A stretch of 64,000 nucleotides of DNA from Lachnospiraceae bacterium (GTDB lineage Bacteria > Bacillota > Clostridia > Lachnospirales > Lachnospiraceae), in contig CAJTFL010000017.1 of NCBI GenBank assembly GCA_910575565.1, positions 30,764-94,763 on the forward strand. Direction: 5' to 3'. Positions 17,080 through 25,955 of the stretch are shown one piece after another (within the stretch, counting starts at the first letter, position 1; each line of letters opens with the position of its first letter). The notes under the pieces are model-generated. The model saw only the letters and a list, made by a program, of their open reading frames with translations, made no database searches and had not been told where the DNA came from. Position numbers and translations under genes: made by a program.

Positions 17080-17148
17080 ATGTGCAACAAACAAAATCCA
17101 ACACGGAGGGAGGTATTTTATGCAGCAGTTACAGACGGTGGATGCTGA
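17080..17148 (+). CDS. Short leader ORF overlapping replication ATPase, copy 2
   Basis: A 22-codon ORF, again beginning MCNK, behind AAGGAGG and overlapping the ATPase start at 17120. Only the first four residues and the ribosome site match copy 1. Confidence 0.35.
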   Translation: MCNKQNPTRREVFYAAVTDGGC

Positions 17149-18200
17149 CACGCTCCTTTATGAACCGCTTGAAAAGCCGTCCTTTGTGGTGGACGGTCTT
17201 ATCCCCACGGGCTTGTCGCTGTTCTGCGGCTCACAGAAAATCGGCAAGAGCTGGCTCATGCTGAAACTATGCCTGTGCGTGTCGCAGGGAATCCCTTTAT
17301 GGGATATGCGAACATTGGAGGGCGATGTGCTTTACCTGTGTCTGGAAGACACGTTCTGCCGCATCCGAGACAGGCTGTTCCGTCTGACGGACGAAGCGAG
17401 CGGGCGGCTGCACTTTGCCATGGCAAGCTGCAAGTTATCAGACAGTCTTATTGTGCAGCTTGAAGATTACCTCAAAGAATATCCACAAAGCAGGCTGATT
17501 GTCATTGATACGCTGCAAAAAATCCGTACCGCTTTCAAAGACAACGCCTACGCAAACGATTACAGGGATATATCGCTACTAAAGGATTTTGCCGACAGGC
17601 ATTCCCTCTCGGTGGTGGTCGTACACCATATCCGCAAGCAGAACGACAGCGATGTGTTCAACAAGGTGTCTGGCACGACAGGCTTGACAGGAAGTGCGGA
17701 CACTACCTTTGTGTTGGAAAAGGAAAGCCGCGCATCCGATACGGCGAAGCTTTTTGTCACTGGCAGGGACACGCCCTATCAGGAGTTGACGCTCCGTTTC
17801 CGTGATTGCAGTTGGGAGCTGGTAAAGCGGCAGACGCAGGAGCAACTTGCGGTGGCAGAGATTCCCCTGTCCTTTTTCGGGTGGTGTCGTTCATGCAGGG
17901 CAGGCAGGGATGGTCTGGCACAGCTACGGAGTGCTTCTGGAAGTCATGGGGGAAAGCGGGGAACTGTCCACGGTCATCACGAAATGGCTCAACGAGTACC
18001 GCTCCACGTTCCTTTATGAGAACGGCATCCAGTATGACTATCAGAGGAAGTATAGCGGCAGAAAGATTATCCTTGCAAGATGCGGCGGGGAGCATGACAG
18101 CCATGACGGGTATGACGGCAGTTTTGGTATGCCCCCTCATGCTGGCATTGACACGAGTAACGCCACCAATCTTTTATCCGAAGCGCAGAGCGGAGGATAA
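17120..18200 (+). pseudogene. RepA-like ATPase, copy 2 (frameshifted)
   Basis: This is colinear with 11733-12746 through Walker A (CGSQKIGKSW), Walker B (RLIVIDTLQKIR) and SGTTGLTGSAD. After QEQLAVAEIP the frame is lost: native PVLFRVVSFMQGR continues in another frame from about 17868. A second shift near 17930 moves to the frame reading LLEVMGESGELSTVITKWLNEY, which ends at 18200. So two single-base-scale indels inactivate the C-terminal domain, though the ATPase core could still be made as a 299-residue product. Confidence 0.85.
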
Positions 18201-18460
18201 AGCAGGGCGCAGCCCTGCCAGAAGGGAGTCCAGAGGGAACGGCTGGCACACGGCTTTGCGGAGCAAAGTGTAGTGTGTTACACCCTGTAAACGCAGTCGG
18301 AAAAATCTTTTGATTTTTCTGACCGCAGGGGTGGGTTTACGAGCCGAAGAAGGGCGAGGAAACCCACCCCTGCACATGCGTTTACGGGGTGTTCTCCCGT
18401 AAGGGATGACAGCGGCGGGGGTATCCCAAAATACCCGTCATACCTGTCATGGCTGTCATG
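18092..18460. repeat. Iteron-bounded noncoding module, copy 2 (orientation B)
   Basis: 45-base imperfect inverted repeats at 18092-18136 and 18416-18460 (units like ATGACRG, ending TTTTGG-AT-CCCCC) flank 279 bases. The interior (18137-18415) is the reverse complement of the interior at 12822-13098, with the same hairpins (GCGTTTAC, CCACCCCTGC and others). The interior is therefore flipped relative to the ATPase gene when the two copies are compared. Confidence 0.75.
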
Positions 18461-18507
18461 CCGTCGGGAAATGCTGCTCTGCCAGACACTAAAAATGGAT
18501 AATAGAC

Positions 18508-18700
18508 ATTCTTCCATCGGAGTATGCCGTTGCCTATAAGATGAAACTGGAAGCGGTGAAGCGGCAGGGTTTCCGCACAGATTTAACCTCGTCCCAACTT
18601 GGGACGAAGTTACGGATAGAAGATTTTGCAGATGGAGGATGCCATCAGCAGGCTTTTCAAGCATGAAACGCAGAAGAAAGGAAACAGGGACAGCCGCTAA
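18508..18700 (+). pseudogene. ParB remnant with internal deletion
   Basis: The sequence matches ParB 1 from ILPSE through AYKMK, then KRQGFRTDLTSSQ and GTKLR. It then jumps to the QMEDAI region at the extreme C-terminus, missing about 370 bases, and is out of frame after the junction. The relaxase gene that should precede it is absent here. Confidence 0.75.
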
Positions 18701-18860
18701 TATTTTGTTTTCGGATGGTAAATGCGGCTTGGTCGTTACAGTGAAAGGGAAGAAAAATCTCTCTGCGCTATGAAAAAAAGAACTGGAAAATAAATGTTTT
18801 TATCTGGATTAGGGGCGTTTTCAGATGCCCTTTGTCCGTCTTTTAGGGAGGATAATGCCT

Positions 18861-19034
18861 ATGGCAAAAACAGCAATACGCCCGAAAATAGAGGTTCAGC
18901 CTGTCTATCTGGGCGGCAGGGACATGAGGGAAGCCTTTATTTCCCTGCTTGTGAACGAGGTGCGGAGGGGGAAAACCTCTCCCCGCACCTTTGAGATAAT
19001 AAAAGATACAGAATACAATGGGGACAGAAAATAA
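18861..19034 (+). CDS. Small hypothetical protein upstream of recombinase 2
   Basis: 57 residues (AIRPKIEVQPVYLGGRDMRE, then LLVNEVRRGK). GGGAGG lies 9 bases before ATG 18861. It sits 18 bases before recombinase 2, the same relative place as the small gene at 15391. Function unknown. Confidence 0.55.
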   Translation: MAKTAIRPKIEVQPVYLGGRDMREAFISLLVNEVRRGKTSPRTFEIIKDTEYNGDRK

Positions 19035-19052
19035 AGAAAGGGGATGGGTTGA

Positions 19053-20720
19053 ATGGGTATTTTAAGAACCGCCTTGTACTGTAGGCTGTCAAAAGACGAC
19101 ATGGCGCAGGGGGACAGCGAGAGCATAAAAACGCAAAAAGCGATGCTGGCACAGTATGCAAGGGAGCATGGGTTTTTAGTCGTTGAAACCTATGTGGATG
19201 ACGGTTGGAGCGGCTTGAATTTCGACAGGCCAGATTTTAACCGTATGCTGGATGACATTGAAGCGGGGAAGATTGACGTGGTAATCACAAAGGACTTGTC
19301 ACGTCTGGGGCGTGACCATTTAAAGGTCGGGCATTTCACGGAGATTTATTTCCCAATGAAAAACGTGAGGTACATCGCCGTCAATGACTACGTGGACACC
19401 GCCAACAAAAACAACGACATTGCCGCACTGAAGAACGTGATGAATGAATTTTACAGCAGGGACAATTCACGGAAAATCCGTTCTTCCATTCGGGCGAGGG
19501 CGAAAGCGGGGCTTTACCGCTGCTCCTATGCGCCGTTCGGATACCGCAAATCGTCTGACAACCATAATAAGCTGGTAGTCGATGGAGAGACGGCATGGAT
19601 TGTAAGACGGATTTTTGAGCTTGCAAATGCGGGCATGGGGGCGCACAAGATAGCAAGTATTTTTCGGGATGAAAAAGTGCCCTGCCCCTCATGGTGGCAG
19701 CATACCCGTGGGGAGAAGCATTACCCCGAACGCTTCAAAAACCCCCAGAACCAGTATGAATGGTCGCACACCATCATACGAAACATGATAGGAAACCCCG
19801 TGTATCTCGGTCATTCCGTGATGTGCAAGACGGAAGCCATTTTTAAACTCGGCAAATATAAGAAGCTGCCAGAGGAAGAATGGATACGGACAGACAATAC
19901 CCACGAGCCATTGGTTTCGCAGGAAATCTTTGACGGGGCGAACGCAAAAATCCTGAGCAGGAAGCGTGACACGACAAATAATTTTGTGTCGGTTTTCTCT
20001 GGGCTTGTGAAGTGCGGCGCTTGCGGGAAAGCCCTTGCCCTGCGGTACTGGGGCAGGGACAGGCACCGTATCTATGTCTGCACCACCTACGCCCACAACA
20101 CAAAAGCCTGCACAGACCACCGTATTTACTACGAGGATTTATACAATGCCGTGCTTGCCGATATTCAGCACCATGCCCGCCTTGCCTTTGAAGACAGGGA
20201 AAAAGCGGTGGCTCTGGCGGTGAAGATGAATGCCAGAGCGGATGGGAGCAGGGGAAAAAACAACGAAACGAAACTGAAACAGGCGAGGAAACGTTATGAT
20301 GAAGTGACGAGATTGTTTGACCGTCTGTATGAGGATTCCCTTTCGGGGCGTATCTCCAATGACAACTTTACCCGATTGATTGACAAGTACCAGACCGAGC
20401 AGGAGAAATTATTGGAGCAGATAGCAACGCTTGAGGATGCCCTGCAGGAAGTTAAAGACAGCCAGAGCAATGCGGTACAGTGGGCGGAACTGATGGCGGG
20501 GTATGTGGGGATAACGGAACTGACCGCCGAGAACCTTAACCTCTTAGTGGAGCGGATTGAGGTGTCTGACCGAACGGAAACAGAGGACGGGATGCAGCAG
20601 ACCGTCAAAATCTGTTACCGCTTCGGCGGTTACATAGGGGAGCAGACTGTCAAGACGAAGATGATTCGCAAGCCACGCAAAAAGAGGGACTGCCCACGAA
20701 AAACAGCAATGGAAAAATAA
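19053..20720 (+). CDS. Large serine recombinase (TnpX-like), intact
   Basis: A 555-residue resolvase-family recombinase. Catalytic serine is residue 13 in ALYCRLSKDD; the domain continues with VETYVDDGWSG and ITKDLSRLGRD. The recombinase domain follows (CSYAPFGYRKSS, then IVRRIFELANAGMGAHKIA). The zinc-ribbon has LVKCGACGKALALRY with a distal Cys, then a long coiled coil (residues about 400-470). It probably excises and integrates the element it belongs to. It is followed 24 bases later by tnpV2, as if the two element ends were joined. It is the only full-length serine recombinase in the window and could in principle act in trans. Confidence 0.92.
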   Translation: MGILRTALYCRLSKDDMAQGDSESIKTQKAMLAQYAREHGFLVVETYVDDGWSGLNFDRPDFNRMLDDIEAGKIDVVITKDLSRLGRDHLKVGHFTEIYFPMKNVRYIAVNDYVDTANKNNDIAALKNVMNEFYSRDNSRKIRSSIRARAKAGLYRCSYAPFGYRKSSDNHNKLVVDGETAWIVRRIFELANAGMGAHKIASIFRDEKVPCPSWWQHTRGEKHYPERFKNPQNQYEWSHTIIRNMIGNPVYLGHSVMCKTEAIFKLGKYKKLPEEEWIRTDNTHEPLVSQEIFDGANAKILSRKRDTTNNFVSVFSGLVKCGACGKALALRYWGRDRHRIYVCTTYAHNTKACTDHRIYYEDLYNAVLADIQHHARLAFEDREKAVALAVKMNARADGSRGKNNETKLKQARKRYDEVTRLFDRLYEDSLSGRISNDNFTRLIDKYQTEQEKLLEQIATLEDALQEVKDSQSNAVQWAELMAGYVGITELTAENLNLLVERIEVSDRTETEDGMQQTVKICYRFGGYIGEQTVKTKMIRKPRKKRDCPRKTAMEK

Positions 20721-20744
20721 ACTGTGACAGAGGAGGTAAACACA

Positions 20745-21414
20745 ATGGAGAAAACAATTTTTGAAAAAATCGGCGGAGAATTTGAACGGCAGGGCGATTA
20801 CCTTATCCCCAGCCTTGCAGTACCTGAATATTTCACGCCCAGGGAGCCATCAGTACGCTTTTGAGATCCACCAATGCATGAATGAGATCCGCTTACCTTT
20901 TGCCATGCACCATGTTACTCAAAGTGGGGCTTCCGTGTCAATGACAAGGGCTTACGCCTGCGCTGAAGCGCATCATTGACACAAAATCCCCCTTTGAGTG
21001 GGAGTAACTAAGCAAAAGTAAGGGGGAATCTGTTCTGCGAACCACTGGTGTCATTAAGAGAACTGGTGGAGCCTATTCACAATCAGATCTGGATCCCTTG
21101 ACGTGGAATAATCAGTACCACCCGAAAAAGAACAGCCGATTGGTTTATTCGGGTGGCAGCATCTGGACTATCTGAAGCAGTGCCGAAAGGTTACATACAC
21201 CAATCTTCTCACAAGCGGCAGGCTAAATACATATCTTGCGGACATTGACAGGCAGGCGCAGGAACGCTTTGAAAGGCTCATAGAGGGCATGAAACAGGCA
21301 CAAGGCATAACAGAACAGCTAAAGGAAGAAAATGCTTTAGAATGTCTAGGAAGAATGAATAACATAAGGGCGTGTGCGAGGGAGATTGTAAACGAGGAAA
21401 TCATTTATACATAA
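20745..21414 (+). pseudogene. tnpV: tnpV copy 2, interrupted by a small palindromic insertion
   Basis: The N-terminus (MEKTIFEKIGGEFERQGDYL) runs to about 20824. The rest resumes at 21120 (PPEKEQPIG) and ends at 21414 with VNEEIIYT. Between them lies a 288-base insert flanked by CAGTACC on both sides. Before insertion the gene would be the same length as tnpV1. A small hairpin GGCGG/CCGCC with a short T-run follows the stop (21421-21443). Confidence 0.85.
20825..21119. mobile_element. MITE-like noncoding insertion with 7-bp target duplication
   Basis: CAGTACC at 20818-20824 is repeated at 21113-21119. The insert ends are imperfect inverted repeats of about 21 bases (left ATATTTCACGCCCAGGGAGC; right, reversed, TTATTCCACGTCAAGGGATC). 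Inside, GTGTCAATGA (20935-20944) and TCATTGACAC (20973-20982) form a perfect stem that extends outward through CTCAAAG...CTTTGAG. No credible coding region is present. The transposase source is unknown. Confidence 0.7.
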
Positions 21415-21475
21415 TAGGTTGGCGGCTGAAATGCCGCCTTTCTAAATTTCCAACAGATAAATTTGTACTTATATA

Positions 21476-21506
21476 TTGACATGGAGCGTACACCATAGTT
21501 TATTTT
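21476..21506 (+). promoter_or_regulatory. MerR-type promoter with 19-bp spacer
   Basis: TTGACA (21476-21481), a 19-base spacer and TATTTT (21501-21506). The long spacer contains the partial dyad TGGAGCG-TACACCA (21482-21495), the hallmark of promoters twisted open by MerR proteins. The MerR gene starts 20 bases later. Confidence 0.72.
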
Positions 21507-21525
21507 TATTTGAGGAGGTGTCCAT

Positions 21526-21972
21526 ATGAACTATACAACAAATGAGGTAGCGCTAGGGATTACGAAAGACACATTATTTTATTATGAGAGGGAAGGTCTG
21601 TTACCCCAAATTGAACGGGATGAAATGAACAGACGGATTTATTCTGAATCGGATATTGAATGGATATTTTTAATCCGTTGTTTACGGGATACAGATATGC
21701 CGATGTGCAAAATAAAACAATATATTTCTCTACTTAAACATGGTGGGGAAAACTCTATACCAGAGCGAAAAAATATTTTAGTTGAGCATGAAGCTTTTAT
21801 TATAGGGAAGATAAAGGCATACCAAGCTTTATTATTGCTGATAAAAAAGAAGATTGAATTTTATGACGAAGTTTTAAATGATAAAAATACTGAATCTCAA
21901 AAGTGTATGGATTATCTCATGGAATGGGAACATTTCAAAGAACTTCTCGGAGGGATTGCATATGAAAAATAA
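21526..21972 (+). CDS. MerR family transcriptional regulator
   Basis: 148 residues with the N-terminal winged helix-turn-helix (TTNEVALGITKDTLFYYEREGLLP, shown here in parts: TTNEVALGITK and TLFYYEREG). The usual 'KL' before GIT seems missing, a possible two-residue deletion. A long dimerisation helix follows. GGAGGTG precedes ATG 21526. It overlaps the SDR gene by 11 bases and is preceded by a MerR-type promoter, so it likely regulates itself and the oxidoreductase. No cysteine metal-site motif is evident; it resembles the redox or multidrug-responsive SDR-linked MerR group. Confidence 0.85.
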   Translation: MNYTTNEVALGITKDTLFYYEREGLLPQIERDEMNRRIYSESDIEWIFLIRCLRDTDMPMCKIKQYISLLKHGGENSIPERKNILVEHEAFIIGKIKAYQALLLLIKKKIEFYDEVLNDKNTESQKCMDYLMEWEHFKELLGGIAYEK

Positions 21973-22756
21973 TAAAACAGCTTTGATAACAGGCTGTACA
22001 AGCGGAATAGGAAAGGCTCTGTCTGTCAAATTTGCACAGCAAGGTTACAACTTGATTTTGGTAGCAAAAAATAAGGATAAATTGAAAGAATTATCAAACC
22101 ATCTGTCGCAGACTTTCCGCATAAAATCAGTTTTCATTGCTTATGGACTAGAAAAGCCAGAAGCCGCTGAATATGTATTCCGTAGAGTACAGGAATTGGA
22201 TTTGAAAATTGATGTGCTTGTTAATAATGCGGGTTTTAATGAGTTTGGAAGTTTTATTAAAACAAGCAGGGAAAAAGAGCATGGTATGATGTACTTACAT
22301 ATGTTTTTTGTAACAGATATGATGAAATTATTCCTGCCCTCAATGGTAGATAACAAGCAGGGAAAGATTTTAAATATTGGTTCAACAGGCTCTTACATAT
22401 CATGTCCCTATGATGCTGTTTATGCGGCAACGAAATCATATATTTTATCTGTGTCAAAAGGAATTAGTTCAGAACTCAAAGGCACTGGCGTAACAATCAC
22501 AACTCTATGCCCAGGTTCTACAAAAACAGAATTTGCCGCTAAAGCAGGCATGGAAGATACTTTATTATTTAAATTGTTTGTTATGTCGCCAGAACGGGTT
22601 GCTGATATAGCTTATAAAGCTGTTATGAAAAGAAAAACGATAGTCGTGGCAGGAATTTACAATAAGATACTCGTTATGTCATCTTACATCCTACCAAATA
22701 GATTCGTTGATTATATTAGTAAGATGATGTTAGGAAAACAACGTCAAGTAGGTTAA
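21962..22756 (+). CDS. SDR family NAD(P)-dependent oxidoreductase
   Basis: A 264-residue short-chain dehydrogenase. The cofactor loop TGCTSGIGKAL, the NNAG motif (LVNNAGFNEFG), the catalytic serine in NIGSTGSY and YAATKSY (Tyr-x3-Lys) are all present; the C-terminus is hydrophobic. The substrate is unknown; the class includes acyl-lipid and carbonyl reductases. ATG 21962 follows GGAGGGA and lies inside the 3' end of the MerR gene, so it is translationally coupled. Confidence 0.9.
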   Translation: MKNNKTALITGCTSGIGKALSVKFAQQGYNLILVAKNKDKLKELSNHLSQTFRIKSVFIAYGLEKPEAAEYVFRRVQELDLKIDVLVNNAGFNEFGSFIKTSREKEHGMMYLHMFFVTDMMKLFLPSMVDNKQGKILNIGSTGSYISCPYDAVYAATKSYILSVSKGISSELKGTGVTITTLCPGSTKTEFAAKAGMEDTLLFKLFVMSPERVADIAYKAVMKRKTIVVAGIYNKILVMSSYILPNRFVDYISKMMLGKQRQVG

Positions 22757-22876
22757 ATGAAAGACAAGATTCAGCAGAAAATTCACTCTTGCATATTAAG
22801 GGTGGCATAATTGCCTACTTCCCGTGGTGGCTTTCCATAGAAAAACATATATAATGTTATTTTAGAGGTGATATAT

Positions 22877-23551
22877 ATGAATTTAGAAGAAAAATTACAA
22901 ATGCTAAGGAAGAAGAATGGTTATTCCCAAGAGCAACTGGCAGATAAGATTGGGATAGCAAGGCAGACTGTAAGCAAATGGGAAAACGGACAGGCAATTC
23001 CAGAATTGAATGGCTTGATATTATTAAGCGAATTATATGGCGTAACCATTGACAGAATAGTGAAAGATGATGATGAGTGCAACATTTTATTATGCAAGAG
23101 TGCGGACATTGACCTCAATAAAGTTGTTTCCTTTTTGGTTTCGGCAAAAAAGAATACATATCCAGTCAATGAAAATAAAGTACAATCTTCCAGAATGAAA
23201 TCCAGTGATTTTTGTTATGCAGAAAATGAGTATAAATATTATGATACATATTTAGGTGGCGAAAAATTTACTGGTGAAGAAGCGGTATGGTACTATGATA
23301 ATCCTATTTGGTGCATGAATTATACTGGTCGGGTTATAGGGGATAATTTTAACAATGGCTTTTTGAAAGAAGTTTTGTTGCAGGTTACGGAAAAATTTCC
23401 TTATCGGGGACCACAAATGTATACAAAAGGCGATTACCATTATCATTGTAAAGTAGATGGTGAATTTGTTTGGTTTCAAGGGTACGAAAATATTTTTTAT
23501 TTGGATGAAAAAATTTATGAATGTTATTTTCATGGAGGCGTGATTCAATAG
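22877..23551 (+). CDS. XRE helix-turn-helix protein with DUF5680 domain
   Basis: 224 residues: an N-terminal XRE HTH (LRKKNGYSQEQLADKIG, ARQTVSKWENGQ) and a C-terminal domain with the signature EEAVWYYDNPIWCMNYTG that I recognise as DUF5680. GAGGTG lies 7 bases before ATG 22877; a TATAAT at 22850-22855 is a possible -10. It abuts the radical SAM gene (no gap), so it may control or cooperate with it. Ligand unknown. Confidence 0.8.
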   Translation: MNLEEKLQMLRKKNGYSQEQLADKIGIARQTVSKWENGQAIPELNGLILLSELYGVTIDRIVKDDDECNILLCKSADIDLNKVVSFLVSAKKNTYPVNENKVQSSRMKSSDFCYAENEYKYYDTYLGGEKFTGEEAVWYYDNPIWCMNYTGRVIGDNFNNGFLKEVLLQVTEKFPYRGPQMYTKGDYHYHCKVDGEFVWFQGYENIFYLDEKIYECYFHGGVIQ

Positions 23552-24385
23552 ATGGATATTATAGAACAAAAAATAAATACGAAGGACTATTTAACGAAAT
23601 CAAATTTGCCAGCAAGTGATTATGTGATAAATCCCTATGTCGGCTGTACCCATGCTTGTAAATACTGCTATGCAAGATTTATGAAAAGATTTACAGGGCA
23701 TAAGGAAGAATGGGGGAAATTTATAGACATTAAGCAGTGTGAAAAGCCTATTAACCTAAAGAGATTAAAGGGAAAATCTGTTTTTATGTCGTCTGTAACA
23801 GACTGTTATAATTCTTATGAGGAGAAATACGGCATCACAAGAAAGATATTAGAACAGCTTGTGAATGCAGATTGCCAACTTACAATTTCAACAAAATCAA
23901 CGCTTATTTTACGGGATATAGAATTATTGAAAAGGCTGTCCAATCTCAAAGTGGCATTTTCAATCAACACTTTAGATGACAATTTTAGGGCGGATATGGA
24001 TAAAGGCAGTTCCATAAAGGACAGGCTTCATGCGATAGAGAAATTACATAATGTGGGTATCCATACGGTTTTGTTTATGTCTCCTATTTTTCCGTATATC
24101 ACAGAATGGAAAGACATCATTGACGATACGAAAGAGAATGTATGTGAATATTGGTTTGAAAATCTGAACCTTAGAGGGGAATATAAAAGCAGTATCCTCT
24201 CTTATATCAATACACGCTATTCAGACTTAAAAGAAAAATATGAAACAATTTATTTAGAAAAAGATAGTGCATATTGGAACACGCTGGCTGATTTGCTCAA
24301 TACATATTGTGACGAATTGGGATTAAATTATGTCAATTACTTTTACCATGAAAAACTTGTTAAGGAAAAATTAAATAACCAATAG
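23552..24385 (+). CDS. Radical SAM protein, SPL-like
   Basis: A 277-residue radical SAM enzyme with the cluster motif CTHACKYC (C-x3-C-x2-C) preceded by NPYVGC, the pattern of SplB-like 'SPL family' proteins. GGAGGCG lies 10 bases upstream of ATG 23552, inside the 3' end of the HTH gene. It lacks the long C-terminal region of true spore photoproduct lyase, so substrate and reaction are unknown. It is the last cargo gene before the second small-ORF/sigma block. Confidence 0.87.
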   Translation: MDIIEQKINTKDYLTKSNLPASDYVINPYVGCTHACKYCYARFMKRFTGHKEEWGKFIDIKQCEKPINLKRLKGKSVFMSSVTDCYNSYEEKYGITRKILEQLVNADCQLTISTKSTLILRDIELLKRLSNLKVAFSINTLDDNFRADMDKGSSIKDRLHAIEKLHNVGIHTVLFMSPIFPYITEWKDIIDDTKENVCEYWFENLNLRGEYKSSILSYINTRYSDLKEKYETIYLEKDSAYWNTLADLLNTYCDELGLNYVNYFYHEKLVKEKLNNQ

Positions 24386-24501
24386 TTAAAAAATGGGAAG
24401 GCAAATATGTCCATTGAATAAAAAAAACGATGTTCGATGGGCTGTATTGCTATACCTTAATTACCCTCTGACTTTGTTTTTAAAGTTTGGAGGGTTTTTT
24501 T

Positions 24502-24630
24502 ATGTCCTTTTTTCGGGCAGTAACCTATCAGCTCATGCAACGCAGATTTGACTTATACATAGCATATCGGGGATTGGCAGGAAGCCAGTTAAAAAAATCC
24601 CTGCCCATGCAACGCTACTTCTCACCATGA
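24502..24630 (+). CDS. 42-residue conserved small ORF, copy 2
   Basis: Same length, ribosome site (GGAGGG) and position as 9676-9804. Differences from copy 1 are mostly single substitutions (for example QRRFDLYIAYRGLAGS here), with no indel. The hairpin CGCCCACC of copy 1 upstream is not conserved here. Confidence 0.55.
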   Translation: MSFFRAVTYQLMQRRFDLYIAYRGLAGSQLKKSLPMQRYFSP

Positions 24631-24824
24631 AACCAGAAGTAGAATATCCACTTAACAGAATATGTACTTCCTATAACCGTAGAGGTCACAGAGCCTTTGC
24701 GGTTTTTCTTTTGTCGTTTTTTATCAGATTATGCCGCAGGGCTGTTTCTGCTGTTGGCTGTCGTTCGCCGCCTTTCCAATCTGGATTTTTACATTTTCAA
24801 AAATTCAGATTGGAGGAAAATACG

Positions 24825-25340
24825 GTGAAATACGCACCAAGAAAAGTATATATCAAAAAGAATGACGGCTATGTGGAGCTGTCCTATACGGATTTCTGCC
24901 GCCGCAGGCAAGCCGACCAAAGTTACATGGACAAGCTGTTTATCCCCGTGCAGGGCTGTCTGCTTGAAGTCGCGCGGGAACAGTACGCAGATTTCTACAA
25001 AGATAAAGAGCGGTGGCGTTATCTGAAAAAACTGGACACGAACCACAAGCTACTCTCATTGGAAGGATTTACGGACAGCGAGGGAAATGCACTTGACTTC
25101 GTTGTGGATGAAGCGGTGGACGTTGCGGAAACCGTTGTCCATGCGGTGATGGTGGACAGGATGAAAACAGCCATGCTCTTATTGTCGGACAGTGAACAGG
25201 CGTTGATACAAGCAATCTTCTTTGAAGAACTTTCTGAGAGGGAAGTCGGTTTAAGGTTAGACATAACGCAGAGCGTTGTCAACAAACGCAAAGCCAAAAT
25301 CCTTGCGAAGTTGAGAAAAATAATCGAAAACAAAATTTAA
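24825..25340 (+). CDS. Sigma-70 region 4-like protein, copy 2
   Basis: A 171-residue paralogue of 9998-10513, roughly 90 percent identical by eye (VELSYTDFCRRRQADQSYMD shared). GTG 24825 follows GGAGGAAAA. The HTH here reads LSEREVGLRLDITQSVVNK. Followed by the conserved terminator and the 141-residue gene. Confidence 0.82.
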   Translation: MKYAPRKVYIKKNDGYVELSYTDFCRRRQADQSYMDKLFIPVQGCLLEVAREQYADFYKDKERWRYLKKLDTNHKLLSLEGFTDSEGNALDFVVDEAVDVAETVVHAVMVDRMKTAMLLLSDSEQALIQAIFFEELSEREVGLRLDITQSVVNKRKAKILAKLRKIIENKI

Positions 25341-25344
25341 GGCG

Positions 25345-25390
25345 TTCAGTCCCCTCATTTTTTCCTTTGGGAAAATGAGGGGGCTTTTGT
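25345..25390 (+). terminator. Terminator after sigma-like gene, copy 2
   Basis: CCCCTCATTTTTTCC pairs with GGGAAAATGAGGGG, followed by CTTTTG. Same position as copy 1. Confidence 0.75.
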
Positions 25391-25427
25391 CTGCCCTCTC
25401 AATCAATTCTGATTGGAGGAAATAAGG

Positions 25428-25853
25428 ATGGCATACAACCACGGACGGGAGGACAGGAAATGGCGCATCTGGAAAGAAGCCGAGGAAAAGATTCTGCATG
25501 AGTGCGACGTTGATGAAGCGGTCATTGAACAAATCCGCACAGACGACAGGGCAGATTTTAATTCCAACAGGCGGTTTTACCGATGGACAAGCGACTTCGG
25601 AGAATGCCTTGAGGAAATGGCGGTCAGGGAGAAACAGGCGGAGATAAAGTCTGTTGCTGATTTACTGGGTGAGATTGAGGATGAAACTCTGTTTCTTGCC
25701 TTAGTCATGGTGGACAGGCGCACGTTACAAATTGTCCTGCTGAAAATGCAGGGCTATTCCACAAAGGAAATTGCTTCGCTTGTTCATTTGACGACAGGGG
25801 CTGTCTATGCAAGGTTATCTCATTTGCGTAAGAAACTGCGGAAAGTTTTGTAG
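25428..25853 (+). CDS. HTH (sigma region 4-like) protein, 141 residues, intact copy
   Basis: A charged N-terminus (HGREDRKWRIWKEAEEKIL) and a C-terminal helix-turn-helix (LLKMQGYSTKEIASLVHLT, then VYARLSHLRKKLRK). GGAGGAAATAAGG precedes the ATG. It is the intact version of the pseudogene at 10600. Homology with element 1 continues about 60 bases past the stop, then breaks at about 25915, shortly before the recombinase 3' part. Confidence 0.82.
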   Translation: MAYNHGREDRKWRIWKEAEEKILHECDVDEAVIEQIRTDDRADFNSNRRFYRWTSDFGECLEEMAVREKQAEIKSVADLLGEIEDETLFLALVMVDRRTLQIVLLKMQGYSTKEIASLVHLTTGAVYARLSHLRKKLRKVL

Positions 25854-25955
25854 TAATGCAGCCTGCTTTTATGTGAGATGTTGGGTGAGAGGTCAAAGGC
25901 TTCTCACTCATTCTTTATATACGATAACTCTTTGTATGTTCTCTAATGGAATTAT

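Noticed and set aside
20761..20979. 72-codon open frame starting in tnpV2
   Set aside because: Runs from the tnpV frame neighbourhood into the palindromic insert; no ribosome site or family.
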